DNA of 64,000 bases from Vibrio natriegens NBRC 15636 = ATCC 14048 = DSM 759 (GTDB lineage Bacteria; Pseudomonadota; Gammaproteobacteria; Enterobacterales; Vibrionaceae): contig NZ_CP141823.1 in NCBI RefSeq assembly GCF_035621455.1, positions 1,302,001-1,366,000 of the forward strand, written 5' to 3'. Numbering within the stretch: the first letter of the stretch is position 1; each line of letters begins with the position of its first letter. The notes below the pieces were generated by a model. The model made no database searches, had not been told where the DNA came from, and saw only the letters and a list, made by a program, of their open reading frames with translations. A program made the translations under genes and the position numbers. Below, in pieces: positions 9,564 to 17,587 of the stretch.

Positions 9564-9637
9564 GAACCAGTCGGTGACATACGATGGTACCAGTTTAAAT
9601 TTTTATGCTGGTACCATGAATATTTTCAAACTGGTAC
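9564..9637. promoter_or_regulatory. Four-half-site palindromic operator between TRAP and gabD-like operons
   Basis: Half-sites are GAACCAG (9564-9570), GTACCAG (9587-9593), CTGGTAC (9608-9614) and CTGGTAC (9631-9637). The inner pair is part of a perfect 10-bp inverted repeat, ATGGTACCAG / CTGGTACCAT. Each side is a direct repeat with 23-bp spacing, and all four are symmetric about position 9600.5. Direct repeats of A/G-T-A-C-C-A type are typical targets of MocR/GabR-family regulators, so the MocR-like protein at 12541 is the natural ligand (inference). Confidence 0.75.
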
Positions 9638-9698
9638 TTAGGCGCCGTTTTTTTTGTCGATAGCATTCTTCTCATAGACGAAAGTAAGAGAGTGAATT

Positions 9699-11126
9699 AT
9701 GGACAAGGTTTCGAACCAATCCCTGTTAAAGGGAACGTGTGATGCAAGCGATGACGCTATTGCTGTTGTGAACCCAGCAACAAATGAAGTGATTGGCTAT
9801 GTTCCATCACTACAGCCAGCGCAAATTGAAGGGCTAATTGAGCAGTCCAAACAAGCTCAGAAATTATGGCATGATCGAACCGCGTCAGAGCGCTCCGCCA
9901 TTTTAAAGCGTTGGTACGATCTGGTTATCGAAAACAGTGATGATCTCGCCCGCATTATGACCTTGGAGCAAGGCAAACCAGTAGCTGAAGCGAAAGGTGA
10001 AATTATTTACGGCGCATCATTTATTCAGTGGTTTGCCGAAGAAGCGAAGCGCACATATGGCGATACCATTCCGACACCAGCGGGTAGCAAAAGACTCATG
10101 ACAATCAAGCAGCCAATTGGTATTGCTGCAGCGATTACACCATGGAATTTTCCGACTGCGATGATCACGCGTAAAGCCGCGCCAGCATTGGCAGCAGGCT
10201 GTAGCTTTATTGTCAAACCAGCAAATCAAACTCCGCTTTCTGCCTACGCTATCGCTGAATTAGCTTATCAGGCTGGACTGCCGAAAGAGTTGCTGGTTGT
10301 TGTGAACAATCACTCTTCTGTCGCGATTGGCGATCTTTTCTGCCAACACCCAGATATTCAAAAATTGTCTTTCACGGGCTCGACTGGGGTGGGTAGCCAA
10401 CTGATAAAACAGTGTGCTGACACCATCAAGCGTACATCCATGGAACTCGGCGGAAACGCGCCATTTATTGTGTTTGATGATGCCGATATTGATGAAGCGG
10501 TTAAAGGTGCGATCGCCTCTAAATTCCGTAACGCGGGTCAAACCTGTGTCTGCGCAAACCGCTTCTATGTGCAGGATGCCGTATACGACCAATTTGTTGA
10601 AAAATTCAAAGCCGCTGTGGCTGAGCTCAAAGTCGGAAACGGTATTGAGCCTGGCGTGACAATTGGGCCACTTATCGACAGCAAAGCGAAAGCACAGGTG
10701 ATGGGTTATATCGAAACAGCTGTCGCACAAGGCGCGAACGTAGCCTTTGGTGGCGATGACTTGGGTGGATTATACGTACAGCCAACGATTCTGACGGATG
10801 TGACTCAGGATATGGATATTGTGCAGACGGAACTATTTGGCCCAGTCGCCCCAATTATCCGTTTTAGCAATGACGAAGAGCTGGTTACGCTCGCCAACGA
10901 TACGATTTACGGCTTAGCCAGTTACTTCTACACCAATACGCTGACTCGCGCGTTCTCTATCGCCGAAAAGCTGGAATACGGAATGGTGGGAGTGAACGAA
11001 GGGATCATCTCAAATGAAGTCGCTCCGTTTGGTGGCGTTAAACAATCTGGTTTTGGCCGCGAAGGTGCAAAACAAGGTATCGATGAATACTTGAACATTA
11101 AATACATCTGCCTCGGCGGAATGTAA
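9699..11126 (+). CDS. GabD-like NAD(P)-dependent aldehyde dehydrogenase (succinate-semialdehyde dehydrogenase family)
   Basis: 475 aa, full ALDH length. Catalytic residues are Glu249 in MELGGNAP and Cys283 in NAGQTCVCANR; the double-cysteine pattern TCVCANR is characteristic of GabD-type enzymes. The nucleotide-binding FTGSTGVG and the ITPWNFP block are intact. It would oxidise the semialdehyde made by the aminotransferase encoded 39 bases downstream (succinate semialdehyde if the substrate is GABA). Start ATG preceded by AGAGAG. It is the first gene of an operon that diverges from the TRAP importer and probably answers to the operator at 9564-9637. A substrate other than succinate semialdehyde, such as a related omega-semialdehyde, is possible. 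Confidence 0.88.
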   Translation: MDKVSNQSLLKGTCDASDDAIAVVNPATNEVIGYVPSLQPAQIEGLIEQSKQAQKLWHDRTASERSAILKRWYDLVIENSDDLARIMTLEQGKPVAEAKGEIIYGASFIQWFAEEAKRTYGDTIPTPAGSKRLMTIKQPIGIAAAITPWNFPTAMITRKAAPALAAGCSFIVKPANQTPLSAYAIAELAYQAGLPKELLVVVNNHSSVAIGDLFCQHPDIQKLSFTGSTGVGSQLIKQCADTIKRTSMELGGNAPFIVFDDADIDEAVKGAIASKFRNAGQTCVCANRFYVQDAVYDQFVEKFKAAVAELKVGNGIEPGVTIGPLIDSKAKAQVMGYIETAVAQGANVAFGGDDLGGLYVQPTILTDVTQDMDIVQTELFGPVAPIIRFSNDEELVTLANDTIYGLASYFYTNTLTRAFSIAEKLEYGMVGVNEGIISNEVAPFGGVKQSGFGREGAKQGIDEYLNIKYICLGGM

Positions 11127-11165
11127 TAAACAACAGACTGACGATAGTTTTAAAGGAACAAGGCT

Positions 11166-12440
11166 ATGACAAATTCACAATGGCAAGAGCGTAAAGAAAA
11201 AGTAGTTGCTAAGGGCATGGCAAACCTTAGCGCGGTATACATCGAGAGTGCGAAAAATGCACTTTTGACGGATATCGAAGGCAAAGAATACATCGATTTT
11301 GCCGCTGGTATCGCAGTAACGAACACGGGGCATTCTCACCCTCAAATTATTGCAGCAGTAAAAGAGCAACTAGAAAAGTTCAGTCACACTTGTTCAATGG
11401 TGACCCCTTACAGCAGCTTTATTGAATTGGCAGAAAAAATCGTCGATGTTGCGCCGGGTGAAGGTGAGAAAAAAGTTGCCTTTTTAACCACGGGCGCGGA
11501 AGCGGTGGAAAACGCAGTGAAAGTGGCACGCGCGCATACTGGCCGTAGTGGCGTGATTGCCTTCAAAGGTGGTTTTCATGGTCGTACCAATATGTGTATG
11601 GGCCTAACGGGTAAAGTAGCCCCGTACAAAGCAGGCTTTGGTCCTTTTCCTAACGAAATCTATCACTTGCCGTTCCCAAATGAATATCATGGTATCTCTG
11701 AGCAACAGAGCTTAGATGCATTGGATGATTTGTTCGCGTGTGATATTGAACCAACTCGCGTTGCGGCGATGATCTTTGAGCCAATTCAGGGCGAAGGTGG
11801 TTTTTACCAGGCACCTGCTTCGTGGGCACAAAAGCTGAGAGAAGTTTGTGATAAGCACGGTATCGTTCTTATCTGTGACGAAATTCAGACAGGCTTTGCT
11901 CGAACTGGCAAGATGTTTGCTTCAGAATACCTTGGAATCGTTCCCGATATCACTACAATGGCAAAAGGTATCGCTGGTGGATTCCCGCTATCGGGTATTG
12001 TTGGTAAAGCTGAGATCATGGATTCAGCAAATCCAGGTGGTTTAGGTGGTACTTATGCTGGTTCACCTTTGGCTTGTGTCGCTGGTATTGAAGTTCTTAA
12101 CATTATTGAGTCAGAATCTTTGTGTGAAAGAGCGGAGCAGATTGGCCAAACCTTCGCCGAGTTGTTATCTGAGATGCAGAAAGAAGTGCCCCAAATTGGT
12201 GATATTCGCCAAGTTGGTGCAATGATCGCAATCGAATTTAACGACCCTGGTACTAAAGCGCCATTACCTGAACTGACGAAAAAGCTGGTTGCAAGTGCAA
12301 ATAAAGCAGGCGTGGTATTGCTTTCATGTGGCGTAAAAGGAAACGTTATCCGCTTCCTGCCACCGCTAACGATTGAAGATGAACTGATCTGTAAAGGGTT
12401 AGATATCATCAAATCTGAGTTGCAGGCTTTAACTCGATAG
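11166..12440 (+). CDS. GabT-like class III aminotransferase (4-aminobutyrate family)
   Basis: 424 aa. Class III PLP aminotransferase that moves the omega-amino group of GABA or a similar amine to 2-oxoglutarate. The PLP lysine is Lys267 in TTMAKGIAGGFPLSG, with the cofactor aspartate in CDEIQTGFARTG and the FKGGFHGRTN block for ring stacking. The C-terminal GNVIRFLPPLTI fits GabT. Shine-Dalgarno AAAGGAACAAGG precedes the ATG. Cotranscribed with the GabD-like dehydrogenase, forming a transaminase/dehydrogenase pair that yields a dicarboxylate. The regulator gene 100 bases downstream is in the same direction, perhaps in a separate transcript. Confidence 0.9.
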   Translation: MTNSQWQERKEKVVAKGMANLSAVYIESAKNALLTDIEGKEYIDFAAGIAVTNTGHSHPQIIAAVKEQLEKFSHTCSMVTPYSSFIELAEKIVDVAPGEGEKKVAFLTTGAEAVENAVKVARAHTGRSGVIAFKGGFHGRTNMCMGLTGKVAPYKAGFGPFPNEIYHLPFPNEYHGISEQQSLDALDDLFACDIEPTRVAAMIFEPIQGEGGFYQAPASWAQKLREVCDKHGIVLICDEIQTGFARTGKMFASEYLGIVPDITTMAKGIAGGFPLSGIVGKAEIMDSANPGGLGGTYAGSPLACVAGIEVLNIIESESLCERAEQIGQTFAELLSEMQKEVPQIGDIRQVGAMIAIEFNDPGTKAPLPELTKKLVASANKAGVVLLSCGVKGNVIRFLPPLTIEDELICKGLDIIKSELQALTR

Positions 12441-12452
12441 CTGATAAAACCT

Positions 12453-12483
12453 TCAAAAGCGGCATTTAACGTGCTGCTTTTGA
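12453..12483 (+). terminator. Hairpin after the gabT-like gene
   Basis: TCAAAAGC / GCTTTTGA (8 bp) with a further GCA/TGC pairing inside the loop. No T-run follows, so termination may be weak and allow read-through into the regulator gene. Confidence 0.45.
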
Positions 12484-12499
12484 GTGGTATGGTTTAGTG

Positions 12500-12513
12500 A
12501 CCTGAATTCAGGT
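12500..12513. promoter_or_regulatory. 14-bp palindrome upstream of the MocR-like gene
   Basis: ACCTGAATTCAGGT is a perfect palindrome 28 bases before the regulator's first ATG. It differs from the GTACCAG sites, so it may bind another factor or be chance. No other function is visible. Confidence 0.3.
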
Positions 12514-12540
12514 TAAGTAGTTGAAGCCGGGCATGTGTAA

Positions 12541-14364
12541 ATGGCCGGCGCAGTAAAGGCTAGGTCATTTATGCTCCAGGGTTACATTCACATCGATCCT
12601 CTCGATTCTCGTACGTTACAAGAACAAATCAAAAGCAGCATCTCTCAGGCGATATTTGATGGCTTTGTTTCCAAACACCGCAGCCTTGAATCATCACGAA
12701 AGCTCGCTCAGTCCCTTTCTGTATCTCGGAACACTGTACTCAGAGTCTATGACCAACTCACCGATGAAGGTTTACTCATTTCGGTAGAGCGAAAAGGCTA
12801 CTTCGTTAATCCTGAGTTAGAAGTCTCCGAAAAAAAAGCCCCTGAACGCGTACTTGAATCTGAAAGGCAACTGGATTGGGAAAAATACCTGATAGAAGGC
12901 GATGAAGCGCATGGCTCAGCCGCGAATAATCTCAAGAATTATCCTTACCTCTTTGTTCATGGTCAGGTCGATGAGGATCTCTTCCCGGTATCCGAGTGGC
13001 GAAAATGCAGTATTCAATCACTGAATAAGATCAATCACAAAAGTTGGACTTCCGACGATAATGACTACCACGATCTTATTGAGCAGATTCGAACCCGGGT
13101 ACTGCCGAATCGCGGAATTTTTGTCGATGCGGATCAGATAGCGTTAACTCATGGTTGTCAGAACAGCTTGTATTTAATCTCCAAACTGTTGGTTTCACGT
13201 TATACAAAAGTCGGCTTTGAAAACCCCGGATACCCTGAAGCCCTTCAGCAGTTCAGAGCAAGGCGAGCCAACGTTCAACCGTTAGAAGTCGATAGAGAAG
13301 GCATGGTTGTCGACGACAGACTGAACTCCTGTCAGCTTGTTTACACGACACCGAGTAATCAGTTTCCTACGACGGTTAGAATGTCTTCGCAACGAAGAAA
13401 ACAATTGATGAAAAAGGCTGAACAGGAAGATTTGCTCGTTATTGAGGACGACTTTGAGCATGACATCAACTTTATCAGCGACAAGTGCCCGGCGCTTCGT
13501 AGCGAGTACCCGAGTGAGCGTATTATTTATATCTCTAGCTTTTCCTCGATTATCGCACCGGGCTTAAGGTTAGGGTTTATTGTGGCTTCGCCACCGCTTA
13601 TTAAGCAGATAAGGCAAGTTCAGCAGCGGATGCATAGTTTACCGCCAAAGAACAACTGCCAGACGTTGGCACTTTTCATCAGCCTTGGTTATTACGATTC
13701 GTTAATCCAGAAGATGTTGAAGAAATATCGTGAGAAGTGGTTAACCATGGAAAAAGCGTTAAACACTTATTTTCCTCAGTCCGGTGTTATTCCCTCGCTC
13801 GCGGGAACCGCATTTTGGATAGATTACCGTGAAGACTTTGATGCCGGTTTACTTGAGGAATTGGCGAAGGCTCATGGCATATTGATAAACAACGGTGCCA
13901 AGTATTATACGTGTGAAAAGCGTAATAACAGTTTCCGCCTCAGCTTTCAGTCGATAAAGAATTCTGATATTCGCAGCGGTATCGAGAAGCTCGCTCAATT
14001 GGCAAAGAAAATACTACCTATTCCGCGAGTAGAAGATGCAGAAGGCGTTCGCTTAAACGGCAAGCGTATACGAGAGTTACTTTCTGACAGGGTCGTTCTG
14101 ACAAGAGATTGCTTCAATATCCCATACCGAATCACCTTTCAGGCGGATGGCAAGATGACAGGGGTGTCGGATAGACCGAATGACGCGGATGAAGGTTACT
14201 GGTGGATTGAAAATAATCACTTTATGTACCAGTGGCGTAACTGGCAATTTGCGGATGTACGCAGAGTAACGGTTATTTTGGATGGCGATTCTATCAAGCG
14301 GTTTGGCGAAGATGGCTACTTTATTGGCGATGCCACGCTGATTGGTGAAACAACTCAAGCCTAG
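12541..14364 (+). CDS. MocR-like regulator with degenerate PLP site and an extra C-terminal domain
   Basis: 607 aa. Residues about 12-90 are a GntR-type winged helix (SRNTVLRVYDQLTDEGLLIS). Residues about 130-500 are a fold-type I aminotransferase-like domain (TTPSNQFPTTVRMS, VIEDDF, IAPGLRLGF). Against GabR as I recall it, the PLP lysine of T-F-S-K is Ser336 here (F-S-S), the ring-contacting Tyr of E-D-D-Y is Phe305, and the substrate-carboxylate Arg is Ser471. Asp303 is kept. Residues about 505-607 form a further Trp-rich domain (EGYWWIENNHFMYQWRNWQF) that is not part of ordinary MocR proteins and that I do not recognise. An alternative start is the ATG at 12571 (MLQGYIHIDP). It probably controls the flanking catabolic operons through the operator at 9564. 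Confidence 0.85.
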   Translation: MAGAVKARSFMLQGYIHIDPLDSRTLQEQIKSSISQAIFDGFVSKHRSLESSRKLAQSLSVSRNTVLRVYDQLTDEGLLISVERKGYFVNPELEVSEKKAPERVLESERQLDWEKYLIEGDEAHGSAANNLKNYPYLFVHGQVDEDLFPVSEWRKCSIQSLNKINHKSWTSDDNDYHDLIEQIRTRVLPNRGIFVDADQIALTHGCQNSLYLISKLLVSRYTKVGFENPGYPEALQQFRARRANVQPLEVDREGMVVDDRLNSCQLVYTTPSNQFPTTVRMSSQRRKQLMKKAEQEDLLVIEDDFEHDINFISDKCPALRSEYPSERIIYISSFSSIIAPGLRLGFIVASPPLIKQIRQVQQRMHSLPPKNNCQTLALFISLGYYDSLIQKMLKKYREKWLTMEKALNTYFPQSGVIPSLAGTAFWIDYREDFDAGLLEELAKAHGILINNGAKYYTCEKRNNSFRLSFQSIKNSDIRSGIEKLAQLAKKILPIPRVEDAEGVRLNGKRIRELLSDRVVLTRDCFNIPYRITFQADGKMTGVSDRPNDADEGYWWIENNHFMYQWRNWQFADVRRVTVILDGDSIKRFGEDGYFIGDATLIGETTQA

Positions 14365-14378
14365 AAACCAGTCAAAAG

Positions 14379-14406
14379 AACATGGTTGTATATAATCAAC
14401 CATGTT
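14379..14406. terminator. Bidirectional terminator
   Basis: Perfect 10-bp inverted repeat AACATGGTTG / CAACCATGTT around an 8-base AT loop, between the convergent regulator and oxidase genes. The T-run is weak. Confidence 0.65.
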
Positions 14407-14443
14407 CAAATTCGACCTGGCTATTTTCTTAATAGCGCTGGGT

Positions 14444-15568
14444 TTAATTAAACCGGTCCACAGAGAACAGCGACAAGTTAAACTTAGCCGGTTTATCAAT
14501 CGCCATATCAGCGACCACTTCGCCAATCACACTGGCGAATTTGAATCCATGCCCTGAAAAGCCGGACACTAGCACGACATTGTCGTTATCAGGGTGCTTA
14601 TCGATAATGAAGTTTTCATCTGGCGTTCGGGTGTACATACAAGTTTTACCAAACTTCAGCGATTCAACGTGGGGCATGTGTTTATCTAGTAGTTGTTGAA
14701 GGTCTGCTGAATCTGCTTGGTTGTCGAAAGGCGTGATCTCTGCGTTGGGATCTTGGTCTTCACCTAGATCATGACGGCCTATTTTTAATCCTGCGCCATC
14801 AATACTTGGGAATCCGTAATAGATACCCTCTGGCGTCACAAAGGAAAAGGCTGGGAAAGTTCCTTCACCGTAAAGTGCCTCTGGTGCGTTATACCAGGCA
14901 AAGGTTTTACGGATAGGGCTGATAGGGAGCTTTATGTCTAGCATATCCAGCAGGTCGTTTGACCATGCACCAACGGAGACGACCAATTTCTTACCCTGAA
15001 ATGTATTGCCGTTTGCTGTAACCCTGACGCCATCTTCAAGGCGTTCAATGCCAGAGACCTTATGGTGTGTAAGCAGTGTTGCGCCGTGAGCAAGGGCGAG
15101 ATCACGGTATGCCTGAATGCAATCTTCCACCCTAAGCACGCCTGACGTCGACTCAAAACAACCAATATATTCTGGTGGCAGGTTGAGGCCTTCGAAGCGT
15201 TGGTTCGCCTCATCCGCACTTAAAATTTCAAGCGGAAGCTGATGTTTTTTTGCACTGGCAATCAGCATCGAGATAAAAGGTGAGTGCTCATCACCAATGT
15301 TAAGAACACCTGTTTTGAGGAACAAAGATTTGCCTGATAACTGTTCTAACTCGCCCCACAATTCTTGCGCTCGTAACGCCAATGGTACGTATTCTTCACC
15401 TTCTCCGTATGCATGGCGGATAATGCGGGTTTCACCATGATGACTGGCGTGTGAATGGGGTGGATCAAAAGCATCAAGAAGTAGTACTTTTTTCCCTTGT
15501 TTAGCTAAAAAGTAGCCTGTGGACATGCCCATCGATCCTGCACCGACAACAATCACATCGTACTGCAT
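14444..15568 (-). CDS. FAD-dependent amine oxidase of the SolA / monomeric sarcosine oxidase family
   Basis: 374 aa from the ATG at 15568, chosen because ACGGAG lies just upstream and the protein then opens directly with the Rossmann motif VIVVGAGSMGMSTGYFLA. MSOX/SolA features include HSHASHHGETRIIRHAYGEG near residue 35-54, a C-terminal CMYTRTPDENFIIDKHP block whose Cys is the expected site of covalent FAD attachment, and SGFSGHGFKFA. Such enzymes oxidise N-methyl or secondary amino acids (sarcosine, N-methyl-tryptophan, pipecolate), releasing hydrogen peroxide and often formaldehyde. Location beside the TRAP/GabTD cluster suggests it demethylates or deaminates the imported compound. The exact substrate is unknown. 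Confidence 0.85.
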   Translation of the reverse strand: MQYDVIVVGAGSMGMSTGYFLAKQGKKVLLLDAFDPPHSHASHHGETRIIRHAYGEGEEYVPLALRAQELWGELEQLSGKSLFLKTGVLNIGDEHSPFISMLIASAKKHQLPLEILSADEANQRFEGLNLPPEYIGCFESTSGVLRVEDCIQAYRDLALAHGATLLTHHKVSGIERLEDGVRVTANGNTFQGKKLVVSVGAWSNDLLDMLDIKLPISPIRKTFAWYNAPEALYGEGTFPAFSFVTPEGIYYGFPSIDGAGLKIGRHDLGEDQDPNAEITPFDNQADSADLQQLLDKHMPHVESLKFGKTCMYTRTPDENFIIDKHPDNDNVVLVSGFSGHGFKFASVIGEVVADMAIDKPAKFNLSLFSVDRFN

Positions 15569-15612
15569 TATTACTCCGTTAACGTTATGTAAAGCTGTCG
15601 AAACTCTATCAT

Positions 15613-15653
15613 ATTTCAATTGATTGAAAAGTCAGTATTCATATTGATATCAA
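15613..15653. promoter_or_regulatory. Two palindromes with ATTGA half-sites in the oxidase/ADH divergent region
   Basis: TTTCAATTGATTGAAA (15613-15628; 7-bp arms, 2-bp centre) and ATTGATATCAAT (15642-15653; perfect). Both share A-T-T-G-A / T-C-A-A-T half-sites and lie between the divergent solA-like and alcohol dehydrogenase starts. They are plausible operators for one regulator; no partner protein is identified. Confidence 0.4.
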
Positions 15654-15737
15654 TGTCGATTGCCCTTGACTTGTAGTGCTTTAATCGTTGAGGATTTATC
15701 GATAGCCAAAACAATACATCGATTCCCAGGACGCAAT

Positions 15738-16895
15738 ATGAACAACTTTACCTACTTCAACCCTACCAAAGTGCACTTCGGTAAAGGTCAAATTTCGACG
15801 CTTACAGAAGAAGTGCCACTCGGTAGCAAAATTCTGATCACCTACGGTGGTGGCAGCATCAAAAGTAACGGCGTATACGAGCACGTGATGGCTGCTCTCG
15901 ATGGTTACACCGTGTTTGAGTTTGGTGGAATCGAACCTAATCCACATTACGAGACATTAGTGAAAGCGGTGGAAATCGCCAAGGAACAAGACATTGATGT
16001 CATTCTTGCTGTAGGCGGTGGCTCCGTTATTGATGGCAGTAAGTTCATTAGTGCTGCTGCGTGTTATGAAGGCGATTACTGGGACATCATCGCGACGGGG
16101 GGAAGCTGTGTAGAAAGCGCCTTAACGTTAGGCTGTGTGCTGACGTTGCCTGCGACAGGATCAGAAATGAACCGAAACGGCGTGATTACCCGCGCAGAAA
16201 CACAAGATAAGCTGTCGTTTGGCTCAGAGTATGTTCGCCCGTCCTTCTCTATCCTAGACCCTGAAACCACGTACTCTCTGCCGGCACGACAAATTGCCAA
16301 TGGTGCTGTCGATACCTTTGTACACATTTTGGAGCAATACCTGACTTACCCAGTGAATGCTAAAGTGTCTGATCGCTTCGCAGAAAGTCTGATGCTTAAT
16401 GTCTTGGAAGATGGCCCACTGGCTCTTGAAACACCTAACGATTACGAAGTACGTGCAAATCTGATGTGGACCGCGACAATAGCACTCAATGGCACACTGA
16501 AGTGTGGTGTCCCTACGGATTGGGCAACGCATGCCATTGGCCATGAGCTGACCGCACTGTATGGATTGGATCATGCGCAGACTTTAGCGATCGTTCTTCC
16601 TGCCATGTGGAAATATAAAAAAGCACAAAAACGAGGCAAATTGCTGCAATATGCTCAGCGCGTATTCAACATCACGTCTGGCACAGAAGATGAGCAAATT
16701 GATGCTGCCATTCAAAAAACAGAAGCGTTCTTTACCGCAATGGGGAATCCCACCACGCTATCTGCATACGGTTTAGGTGAGAACGACATTCCTGCCGTTA
16801 AAGACAAGTTGATTCAACACGGTATGCTGGCAATGGGTGAGCATAAAGACGTCACGCCTGAGGATGCAGTGGAGATATTAAAGCTCGCTTTATAA
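15738..16895 (+). CDS. Iron-containing alcohol dehydrogenase, YqhD/BDH type
   Basis: 385 aa from the ATG at 15738 (MNNFTYFNPTKVHFGKG), which has AGGA seven bases upstream and matches the family N-terminus; the longer frame to 15660 has no ribosome site. The nucleotide-binding GGGS (ILAVGGGSVIDGSKF) and the metal ligands are present: Asp and His in GAVDTFVHILEQY, and two His in THAIGHELTALYGLDHAQT. Family members reduce aldehydes with NADPH (YqhD) or interconvert butanol and butanal. It diverges from the amine oxidase gene and may dispose of an aldehyde made by that enzyme. No terminator is obvious downstream. Confidence 0.88.
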   Translation: MNNFTYFNPTKVHFGKGQISTLTEEVPLGSKILITYGGGSIKSNGVYEHVMAALDGYTVFEFGGIEPNPHYETLVKAVEIAKEQDIDVILAVGGGSVIDGSKFISAAACYEGDYWDIIATGGSCVESALTLGCVLTLPATGSEMNRNGVITRAETQDKLSFGSEYVRPSFSILDPETTYSLPARQIANGAVDTFVHILEQYLTYPVNAKVSDRFAESLMLNVLEDGPLALETPNDYEVRANLMWTATIALNGTLKCGVPTDWATHAIGHELTALYGLDHAQTLAIVLPAMWKYKKAQKRGKLLQYAQRVFNITSGTEDEQIDAAIQKTEAFFTAMGNPTTLSAYGLGENDIPAVKDKLIQHGMLAMGEHKDVTPEDAVEILKLAL

Positions 16896-17587
16896 ATACT
16901 ATCTGTCGCAGTAAATTGTAGGTTACCTTAGCCTGTTTACATACTCGACAGCTTTGTTGGCAATTTATGTTGTCGACTAACAACTTAACCCGTGTTTAGG
17001 TTATTCGTACTTCCTTAGACTGTCTGGGGAAGTACGCTCCGACTACAACCGTCTCACCTTAAATTTGATTCTCTATTTAACACCTCTTTCAGCGGCTATA
17101 TCTACGCATTGCTCACCAACGCGATAGGAAAAACGGCTGTTTATCGGGGTCCTTGGCTTGAATTGTGCTTGTTTTACTCTAATTGAGAACGGTTTTATTT
17201 CTCCCCGAATGTGATCCAGTGTCCAGAATCATTTTGTTTAATTTTTGTTATCTAGAGGATTGGAAGTGCTTGTTTTATCAAGATTAGTGAAACGAGGGAG
17301 TATGTGAGCTTTGTATTTATATGATTAAAATTGGATTATAAAACAAAGGATTACATATTTTAGGGGAGCGTTATTATAAGAGCTGTCACACGGTAAAGAG
17401 CAAAGTAAGCCTTTATGTGTGGGAAAGGAGTAGGGTGTACGCCTTTATTTTCATCCTTGAGTAAAACCTCAAAGGGTGAGGGGCTCCTAGCGATAGCACT
17501 TATAATTTTTACTATTGAATCCGCTTACTGTGAATCGAAAACCAAACAAGCAGCAACGAGTAAGTGGAAGCTAGTAGGAGAAAAAAC
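16896..17587. other. 690-bp region between ADH and alpha-amylase genes
   Basis: No gene seen. It holds a 9-bp inverted repeat, CGTACTTCC / GGAAGTACG at 17006-17036, whose 13-base loop contains AGAC-T-GTCT; no T-run follows, so it looks more like an operator or RNA hairpin than a terminator. Further on, GGGTGAGG (near 17474) and ATCCTT (near 17453, reverse AAGGATGA) loosely recall MalT boxes but do not match well. The amylase gene therefore has a long upstream region. Confidence 0.4.

Noticed and set aside
10260..10730. 156-codon antisense frame inside the gabD-like gene
   Set aside because: Shadow of a strongly coding gene with all catalytic motifs on the other strand.
17440..17490. MalT boxes ahead of the alpha-amylase gene
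   Set aside because: GGGTGAGG and AAGGATGA match the consensus at only six or seven of ten positions and are not arranged like known MalT sites.
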